The notes below the pieces were generated by a model that searched no databases, was not told the origin of the DNA, and saw nothing but the letters and a program-made list of their open reading frames with translations. 8,749 nt of DNA from Candidatus Iainarchaeum sp. (GTDB lineage Archaea; Iainarchaeota; Iainarchaeia; Iainarchaeales; GCA-2688035): positions 1 through 8,749 of the forward strand of contig JAPLVT010000021.1 of the NCBI GenBank assembly GCA_026396975.1, written 5' to 3'. Positions 1 to 4,895 of the stretch are shown piece by piece; the first letter of the stretch is position 1; every line of letters begins with the position of its first letter. The position numbers were made by a program, and so were the translations under genes.

Positions 1-12
1 TAATCTGCTTTA

Positions 13-28
13 AGCGGAAGCCCGCTCT
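13..28 (+). repeat. Short repeat copy 1 (AGCGGAAGCCCGCTCT), upstream of the nurA promoter
   Basis: This 16-nt sequence is found again, identically, at 4833-4848 upstream of the polymerase-like gene, and its first 11 nt occur a third time at 4802-4812. AGCGG and CCGCT can pair around an AAGC loop (5 bp). In both full copies it lies just upstream of a TATA-like element. It could be a regulator-binding site or one copy of a dispersed intergenic repeat; the window alone cannot tell. Confidence 0.7.
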
Positions 29-38
29 TCCGCAAGCG

Positions 39-46
39 TTTTTAAA
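39..46 (+). promoter_or_regulatory. Archaeal TATA-like box for the nurA operon
   Basis: The sequence TTTTTAAA is centred about 29 nt before the nurA ATG at 72. Archaeal transcription usually starts about 25 nt downstream of the TATA centre, so the transcript would begin close to the start codon and be nearly leaderless. This agrees with the absence of a Shine-Dalgarno sequence before that ATG. The start site is inferred from spacing. Confidence 0.55.
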
Positions 47-71
47 CAACTTTTCCGCTTTATTCTACTGC

Positions 72-1178
72 ATGCAGCTGCACCAGGTGATAAACGAGGC
101 CGTGAGCAACCTCACGGAGGTTGACGGCAAGCGCAGGATGATTGCGAAGCAGCTGCTGCCGCTCGCGAGGCTCAGCCTGCGCTCGCTGAACAGCGGCGAT
201 ATTCTCGAGGAAACATTGGTTTCCACGGTTAAAAAATCCGAGCTGGATTGCAGCATTGCGGGCGTGGACAGCGGCTTCATAGGAAAAGACCTCCTTGCGC
301 TTGACCTCACTCTTATCCGTTCGGTTGGAGTGGTTTTCGAATACAAGCGCGGCAAGGTTTCCGCTGCGCACTACCATCCGGTGGCGTATTCTTTTCCCGA
401 ACCGCATATCGGCAGCGCTTCTCTTGAGTTTGACGAGTTCTTGTGCAGCAAGAGCATCCAGCGACTGTTAAAGGAAGTCGGAACAGCAAAGGAGCTCATA
501 GCGCGCTTCTCGCCGCGATATTGCTTTTTGGACGGCAGCATTGTGCCGCAGTACGCCGACAAGCCGCGCAAGGACAGCAAAATCAAAAGCGCCTACCACA
601 AGTTGCTTGAGGAGTTTCAATCTCTTTACGCGCTCGCGGAAAAAAAGGGCTGCGAGCTGGTTGCCTGCGTTGAGGACAGCAGGGGCTCGCGCTTCAGAAA
701 AATATTGCAGGAGAGAGTTCTCGCCGAGAGGCGCTCTCTTTGCGGGCAATTGGACGACTGCTATGACGCCGTAATCCTCGATTACCTGTTGAAATCCGGC
801 GAGCGCTCGTTTGCTTTCAGTTATACCGGCAGCATCAAAGAGCACCCGATTCTTATGGATTTCGAGGAGCGCTGGGCGAAGGCAGTGCATGCCTTTTACC
901 TGAAGCCGGTTGAATTCGACAGGCCTGTGAGAGTGGAGTTCCTGCACACAGGCGGCGGCGCGGACGGCAGCCTGACGAAGCATGCCGATGAAATCGCGGG
1001 CATTGTTTTTGCCCAGAGCTGCATGCACAGGGAATACGCTTTTCCTGCGGTGCTTATCGAGGCGGATTTTCACGCCAGGCTGACGCCGCAGGAGATTGAG
1101 ATTGTTTACGATAAGATTTTGAACAAATTGGGCAAATCATTTAGGTTGAGGATGCGGAGGGACAACAGGCCGTTTTAA
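72..1178 (+). CDS. nurA: NurA 5'-3' nuclease of the HerA-NurA DNA end-resection complex
   Basis: This 368-residue protein has the NurA-domain pattern. Near the N-terminus is the acidic motif GVDSG (D66 the likely metal ligand), followed by strands of the RNase H-like core. A second acidic motif, FLDGSI, holds D154, and VEDSRGSRF lies around 200-208. Near the C-terminus, EYAFP (Y322) and ADFHARL (H334) fit the family's conserved Tyr and His. NurA binds the HerA hexamer and degrades 5' strands at double-strand breaks together with Mre11-Rad50. The ATG at 72 is chosen because a TATA-like box sits about 29 nt upstream, implying a leaderless mRNA. It is the first gene of a same-strand run ending with herA, which supports the call. 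The length is normal for the family and the key residues appear intact. Confidence 0.9.
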   Translation: MQLHQVINEAVSNLTEVDGKRRMIAKQLLPLARLSLRSLNSGDILEETLVSTVKKSELDCSIAGVDSGFIGKDLLALDLTLIRSVGVVFEYKRGKVSAAHYHPVAYSFPEPHIGSASLEFDEFLCSKSIQRLLKEVGTAKELIARFSPRYCFLDGSIVPQYADKPRKDSKIKSAYHKLLEEFQSLYALAEKKGCELVACVEDSRGSRFRKILQERVLAERRSLCGQLDDCYDAVILDYLLKSGERSFAFSYTGSIKEHPILMDFEERWAKAVHAFYLKPVEFDRPVRVEFLHTGGGADGSLTKHADEIAGIVFAQSCMHREYAFPAVLIEADFHARLTPQEIEIVYDKILNKLGKSFRLRMRRDNRPF

Positions 1179-1183
1179 AGTGC

Positions 1184-1190
1184 GGGGGCG
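1184..1190 (+). promoter_or_regulatory. G-rich ribosome binding site for the zinc-ribbon gene
   Basis: GGGGGCG ends 6 nt before the ATG at 1197 and is the only purine/G-rich element in the 18-nt gap after nurA. It can pair partly with the archaeal 16S 3' end. It supports translation from 1197 as an internal operon gene. Confidence 0.45.
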
Positions 1191-1196
1191 TAAGCA

Positions 1197-1421
1197 ATGA
1201 AAAAGAAAAGGAAAGCCAAGTCGAAGAAATTTTTGGTCTGCCCCTCATGCGGCTCGGCTGACGTGCACTGGCTTGTGGGCGGCCAGACAGGAGACCAGCA
1301 CAAATGCGTGAAGTGCGGCTATCAGGGAATCGCGCTGCGGGGGAATATTGGGTTCATTAAAAAATTAAGGGCCCTGAAGAGAAAGAAAACCGGGGAGAAG
1401 AAAATAGGCAGAAAGAAGTGA
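1197..1421 (+). CDS. Small basic zinc-ribbon protein, function unknown
   Basis: This 74-residue protein has a single zinc ribbon. Two CxxC knuckles, CPSC (C15, C18) and CVKC (C37, C40), are separated by 18 residues containing GGQTGDQ, and the second knuckle is followed by GYQG. Such ribbons occur in many small archaeal proteins that bind RNA, DNA or the transcription and translation machinery; none can be chosen here. Both ends are very lysine/arginine-rich (residues 2-11 and 55-74), which suggests nucleic-acid binding. The gene starts 18 nt after nurA, and its TGA overlaps the GTG start of the next gene (GTGA), so the two are probably translationally coupled. Being inside the nurA-herA operon hints at a role in repair, but that is inference. 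Confidence 0.82.
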   Translation: MKKKRKAKSKKFLVCPSCGSADVHWLVGGQTGDQHKCVKCGYQGIALRGNIGFIKKLRALKRKKTGEKKIGRKK

Positions 1422-2188
1422 TTCTCTTGAACCCGAAAAAAAGGCGGATGTGGATAAGGCAGGGGCAGAAGAGGCGGAGGAAGAATGTTTCTTTCGCAAG
1501 CATTTCCCACGCGGAACGCTTAGAGATAGCCAAGCAGGCACGAGAGCTATACCAAAGTGAGCTTTTTTTGTCTGGCGTGCTCGGTGCCAAGCTGCGGGAT
1601 CAGAGGAATCTTGCTCAAATTGAAGGGCTTCACAGAGTTAAATTCAAAGAAGTTGTTGAAAGACTTAGAGGGAGATTTCCAAACCAAAGGCTTGAGGTGT
1701 TAGACGAGGGGGCAGGCAGGAGCGATTTTGGAAATCAATTAGTGTCCAAGGAATTTGCCGGCAACATGAACGTCACTAGGACTGATATCAGGAGCTGGAC
1801 TCAAGCAGATAGAGAAGTTAATGTAATTGGGATTGTTGAAGAGTTTGGCAAAGGTCGTTTTCATTTGGTTGTGTCATCAACTGGTGGAGCGCATAGTTCT
1901 CCCTTGCCCGAAAAGGCTCTTTTTCAAATAGTGTCTGTTTTGAAACCTGGCGGAATTGGAGTTGTTAGCACGCCTCTGGCAGAAGCTGAGAAAAGACTTC
2001 CTCAGCTTGCTAAGAGGTTCAATATTACTATTCACCAAATAAATGCGCAAGGAATTGTTTTTACGAAGAATGTTGGCGGGGCAAAAGGAAAGCGTAAGAG
2101 GGGTGTTTCTCGAATGAGGATAAGGAGTAGTACGGCCAAAAGTGGAAGAGGCATATTTGCCTGGATAAAGACGCGTTTTGGCAGATGA
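1418..2188 (+). CDS. Divergent SAM-dependent methyltransferase-like protein, function unknown
   Basis: This is a 256-residue protein. Residues about 92-187 look like a class I (Rossmann) methyltransferase: VLDEGAGRSDFG (94-105) as motif I, D123 in RTDIRSW as the acidic end of strand 2, FHLVVSSTGG (148-157) at strand 4, and VLKPGGIGVVSTP (174-186) at strand 5, the usual 'LKPGG' signature. Motif I lacks the canonical GxGxG, so SAM binding is uncertain. A basic N-terminus (1-23), a helical segment (30-85) and a basic C-terminal tail (223-256) flank the domain, and these could bind nucleic acid. The start is GTG at 1418, overlapping the previous stop by 4 nt; ATG at 1448 (residue 11) is the alternative. 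From about 1540 the gene looks more AT-rich than nurA or the herA exteins, which may mean later acquisition. The substrate cannot be predicted. Confidence 0.65.
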   Translation: MILLNPKKRRMWIRQGQKRRRKNVSFASISHAERLEIAKQARELYQSELFLSGVLGAKLRDQRNLAQIEGLHRVKFKEVVERLRGRFPNQRLEVLDEGAGRSDFGNQLVSKEFAGNMNVTRTDIRSWTQADREVNVIGIVEEFGKGRFHLVVSSTGGAHSSPLPEKALFQIVSVLKPGGIGVVSTPLAEAEKRLPQLAKRFNITIHQINAQGIVFTKNVGGAKGKRKRGVSRMRIRSSTAKSGRGIFAWIKTRFGR

Positions 2189-2196
2189 GGTAATAG

Positions 2197-2204
2197 AAAG
2201 GGGG
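2197..2204 (+). promoter_or_regulatory. Ribosome binding site fixing the herA start at ATG 2212
   Basis: AAAGGGGG-type purine tract (AAAGGGG at 2197-2203 plus one G) ends 7 nt before ATG 2212. A TTG immediately upstream at 2209 is in frame and would add one residue, but the spacing and the preference for ATG favour 2212. Confidence 0.55.
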
Positions 2205-2211
2205 CGCTTTG

Positions 2212-4773
2212 ATGGATGAAAAAAAAGAGATTGGAACAGTAATCTCAACCAGCGAGTCGCCCTCCCCAAGCTCTGTTGATTTTGTCGTGAACAAGGGCGT
2301 TGTGCACAGGGGGCAGTTCGTGGAAATCCCGTGCGGCGAGGGCACAATGATATGCCTTGTGAACGATGTTGTCAAGACAAACAGGTATTTTGAGAGAGCC
2401 GACAGCGTGAAGGAGTTCGAGAGCAGTGGCAGCGCCCTGAGCGAGCAGTTCCCCACAACGGAATGGGAATACCTTGTGGCGAAAACCCGGCCGCTCGGGA
2501 TTTTTGCCAATGACGGCTCCACCAAGCGGCCGACTTTTCCCCCAAGCCCGGGCGCGCGGGTAAAGATTGCTGCCGCGGCGTCGCTGGAAAAATTCCTGAA
2601 CTTCGACAAGGAAGCAGGCCTGCACCTTGGCGTGATAGAAAGGCACGAAGTGCCGGTAATGCTGAACCTTTCCTCGCTGCTGAAAAAGCACCTTGCGATC
2701 CTTGCCCTCAGCGGCGCGGGAAAATCTTACCTGGTGTCGGTTCTTCTCGAGGAATTGCTTGACAGGAAAAAGCAAAGCGGGAGAATTGCAATAGTTGTCC
2801 TTGACCCGCACGGCGAGTACAACAGCTTTGCAGAGCCAGTGAGCGGCGATAAGCACAAGGACTACAGTGCTAAAACAAAGCTTGTGCGCGCAGGCGACAT
2901 CCAGATCGGAGTGCCAAAGCTGAGCGTCGGCCTCATCGCGGGAATTATCCCGGGCCTGAGCAGCACGCAAAAGCGCGACCTTGCCAGAATAATAACAAAA
3001 CTGCGCGAGGAAATGCGCAGGGGGATGGGCCCATTTGACCTGAACGATTTGAGGGACGCTGCTATGAGGGACAGCGAGATAAAGGACAACACCCGGGGAA
3101 CGCTGCTCGCGTGGGTCGACGATTTGAGGGCGATGCGGTTGTTCGGGAAAACAGACGAGCCGAGCGTGAGCGACCTCATAAAGCCCGGCGGCCTCACTGT
3201 GATTGACTTGAGCGATTTGATTGACCTGCGCAAAAAGCAGGTTATTGTGAGTTATTTCGCGCAGCGCTTGTTTTACGAGCGCAGGAACAAGACAGTTCCG
3301 CCTTTCCTGCTTGTGCTCGAGGAAGCGCACCAGTTCTGCCTAAGCGAAGATACTGATATTCTAACCGTTGAGGGGTGGAAAAAATACAGTATGTTGAAAA
3401 AGGGTGACTTAGCATTCTCTTATGACATAAAAAGTAACAAGCTTATGCCAGCACCGATAAAACGAATAATTATGAGAAATCATGCTGGTGAGTTAGTTAA
3501 GCTGTTTAATGAAGACAGCGTTGACTCCCTTGTGACCTATGACCACCGTGTTCTATGTGATAGAAGAACAACTGGATGGAATAGAAAATGGAAATGGGGC
3601 GGCCTGGATTTTGTTCCTGCAAAAGATTTGCCGAGCGGGTTTAAAATCCCAGTTGCGGCTAAATGCAGGTCAAAAGCGGATTGCAATATAGACCGCGATT
3701 TAATAAAAATACTTGGTTGGATAATAACAGACGGGACGTTGCGCTTTTGCAATAATAGACGACAGTTTTACTATGAGATATCACAGTCAGTGGCAAAAGG
3801 TAAAATATTGGAGGAAATGCATGGTGTTGTAGCACGTCGTTTCCCGGGTGCAAGAATTCATTCGCGTACGAGACCAAGTGGCACCTGCAATGGGCGAGAA
3901 ATTTCCCGCTCGAAGGAGTTTATTTTCTATTTAGGAAAAGATGCAACAGATGAGATTAAGCCGTGGCTCGGTAATGTGCCCCACAGGATTCCTAGACAAT
4001 TTTTAGAAAATGCGTCACGTAGCCAATTGCTGGTCATGTTCAACGCCCTTGTTCAGGGGGATGGAAATGTGCAACATAGTAAAAACGGGCACAAATATGT
4101 TACATTTTATGCAGGGAAAGACAGGGGAATAGCCGATGATTTCCAAGAGTTGTGCATTCGCCTTGGTTTATCGGCTGTTATCAAGTTTGTTCCTTTTAAT
4201 AATCAACTCAAGGTATTAGTTTCTTTCAAACGGAAGTTTGCATATGTTCGAAAAATAGCAAAAGAATATTTTTCTGGAAAAGTCTGGGACATAACAATTA
4301 AGAACGGGGCTTTCGTAGCGCGCAGGAATGGCAAAGTTTTTATAACCGGCAACTGCCCCCAATGGGCAAAGGAAGAAACAGCGATCTCAAGGGGCATTAT
4401 AAGAACAATCGCGCGCGAAGGGAGAAAGTTCGGCGCCTGCCTCTGCCTTGTGAGCCAGAGACCCGTGCAGCTTGACACGACCACATTGTCACAGGCCAAC
4501 ACCCACATTATTTTGCGCATCACGAATCCCTATGACCTCAAGCACATTGGTGAGAGTTCTGAAGGCTTGGACAGCAAGAGCATCGACATGATTACCTCGT
4601 TGAGAGTTGGAGAGGCGCTTATCGTGGGCGAGGCAACGCGCTTCCCGCTTTTTTTCAAGGTCCGGAAGAGGAGAAGCGCGGAAAGCAGGCACGAGATTCC
4701 GCTTGAAAAAGCCGCCCTTGACTTTGAGGAAGGAAAGGAAAAGGGCGAGAAAGAAACAGAAGAGCTGCTCTAA
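2212..4773 (+). CDS. herA: HerA DNA translocase/helicase precursor containing an intein
   Basis: The precursor is 853 residues; removing the 339-residue intein (376-714) leaves a 514-residue HerA, normal for the family. The N-terminal beta-barrel (HAS-barrel region) spans about residues 6-97. The FtsK/HerA RecA-like ATPase follows: Walker A ALSGAGKSY at 165-173, DPHGEY at 198-203, and Walker B FLLVLEEAH at 365-373. After the intein come an arginine-rich helix (SRGIIRTIAREGRKFG, about 725-740), VSQRP (about 746-750, sensor-like) and LRITNPYDLKHI. The C-terminus is a charged Lys/Glu tail. HerA forms a hexameric ring that pumps DNA and stimulates NurA, acting in double-strand-break resection with Mre11-Rad50. 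It is the last gene of the operon begun by nurA. The protein can be active only after protein splicing, because the intein lies immediately beside Walker B. Confidence 0.96.
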   Translation: MDEKKEIGTVISTSESPSPSSVDFVVNKGVVHRGQFVEIPCGEGTMICLVNDVVKTNRYFERADSVKEFESSGSALSEQFPTTEWEYLVAKTRPLGIFANDGSTKRPTFPPSPGARVKIAAAASLEKFLNFDKEAGLHLGVIERHEVPVMLNLSSLLKKHLAILALSGAGKSYLVSVLLEELLDRKKQSGRIAIVVLDPHGEYNSFAEPVSGDKHKDYSAKTKLVRAGDIQIGVPKLSVGLIAGIIPGLSSTQKRDLARIITKLREEMRRGMGPFDLNDLRDAAMRDSEIKDNTRGTLLAWVDDLRAMRLFGKTDEPSVSDLIKPGGLTVIDLSDLIDLRKKQVIVSYFAQRLFYERRNKTVPPFLLVLEEAHQFCLSEDTDILTVEGWKKYSMLKKGDLAFSYDIKSNKLMPAPIKRIIMRNHAGELVKLFNEDSVDSLVTYDHRVLCDRRTTGWNRKWKWGGLDFVPAKDLPSGFKIPVAAKCRSKADCNIDRDLIKILGWIITDGTLRFCNNRRQFYYEISQSVAKGKILEEMHGVVARRFPGARIHSRTRPSGTCNGREISRSKEFIFYLGKDATDEIKPWLGNVPHRIPRQFLENASRSQLLVMFNALVQGDGNVQHSKNGHKYVTFYAGKDRGIADDFQELCIRLGLSAVIKFVPFNNQLKVLVSFKRKFAYVRKIAKEYFSGKVWDITIKNGAFVARRNGKVFITGNCPQWAKEETAISRGIIRTIAREGRKFGACLCLVSQRPVQLDTTTLSQANTHIILRITNPYDLKHIGESSEGLDSKSIDMITSLRVGEALIVGEATRFPLFFKVRKRRSAESRHEIPLEKAALDFEEGKEKGEKETEELL
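3337..4353 (+). mobile_element. HerA intein, LAGLIDADG homing-endonuclease type, 339 residues
   Basis: The insertion splits EEAHQF from CPQWAKEE. Intein numbering is used here. Block A is CLSEDTDILT (1-10) with Cys1. Block B is VTYDHRVL with T67 and H70. The endonuclease has two LAGLIDADG-type motifs, LGWIITDGTL (126-135, D132) and MFNALVQGDGNV (234-245, D242); both acidic residues are kept. Block F is VWDIT...FVARR (316-330) and block G is KVFITGN (333-339), ending in Asn339 before extein Cys+1. This is a class 1 cis-splicing intein with an apparently complete endonuclease. Two departures stand out: Gly replaces the penultimate His, and block F lacks its usual His (KNGAF). Codon use is visibly more AT-rich than in the flanking exteins, as expected of a mobile element. 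Boundaries are exact if Cys1 and Asn339-Cys+1 are the splice sites. Confidence 0.96.
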
Positions 4774-4781
4774 ACCCGCAA

Positions 4782-4792
4782 TTTATTTTTTT
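4782..4792 (+). terminator. Oligo-T terminator after herA
   Basis: TTTATTTTTTT begins 9 nt after the herA stop codon. Archaeal RNA polymerase terminates at oligo-T tracts without needing a hairpin. It separates the nurA-herA operon from the next promoter. Confidence 0.55.
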
Positions 4793-4801
4793 AGGCAGTT
4801 C

Positions 4802-4812
4802 AGCGGAAGCCC
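4802..4812 (+). repeat. Short repeat, truncated copy (AGCGGAAGCCC) running into a C10 tract
   Basis: The first 11 nt match the 16-nt repeat at 13-28 and 4833-4848, but the following GCTCT is replaced by more cytosines, giving ten consecutive C at 4810-4819. The full copy lies 31 nt downstream in the same intergenic region, so this is a tandem pair of which one has diverged. Confidence 0.6.
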
Positions 4813-4832
4813 CCCCCCCTAATGCGCCTTTT

Positions 4833-4848
4833 AGCGGAAGCCCGCTCT
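4833..4848 (+). repeat. Short repeat copy 2 (AGCGGAAGCCCGCTCT), upstream of the PolB-like gene
   Basis: It is identical to 13-28, and similarity continues loosely downstream (CTCYTCYYGC-like bases, then a TTTAAA element). It is 13 nt from the TATA-like box of the next gene. The same order (repeat, TATA, start codon) occurs before nurA. Confidence 0.7.
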
Positions 4849-4860
4849 CCTGCCTGGCGA

Positions 4861-4868
4861 TTTAAAAG
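4861..4868 (+). promoter_or_regulatory. TATA-like box for the PolB-like gene
   Basis: TTTAAAAG is centred about 31 nt before ATG 4896. The predicted transcription start is within about 5 nt of the ATG, again giving a nearly leaderless mRNA. No Shine-Dalgarno sequence is seen, as with nurA. Confidence 0.5.
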
Positions 4869-4895
4869 CGCCTGAAACACTTTTCCTTCCAGTTT

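Noticed and set aside
468..1073. 201-codon antisense frame over nurA
   Set aside because: No recognisable features, and the sense strand encodes conserved NurA motifs.
2209..2211. TTG as the herA start codon
   Set aside because: An ATG follows directly and is better spaced from the purine-rich ribosome binding site.
2245..3330. 361-codon open frame antisense to herA
   Set aside because: It lies opposite a clear HerA coding region, and its translation shows no motif. Long antisense frames are expected where the sense gene uses GC-ending codons.
3337..4353. Insertion as a group I intron or a frameshifted fusion instead of an intein
   Set aside because: The reading frame is continuous, and the translation has ordered intein blocks A, B, F and G with Cys1, terminal Asn and Cys+1.
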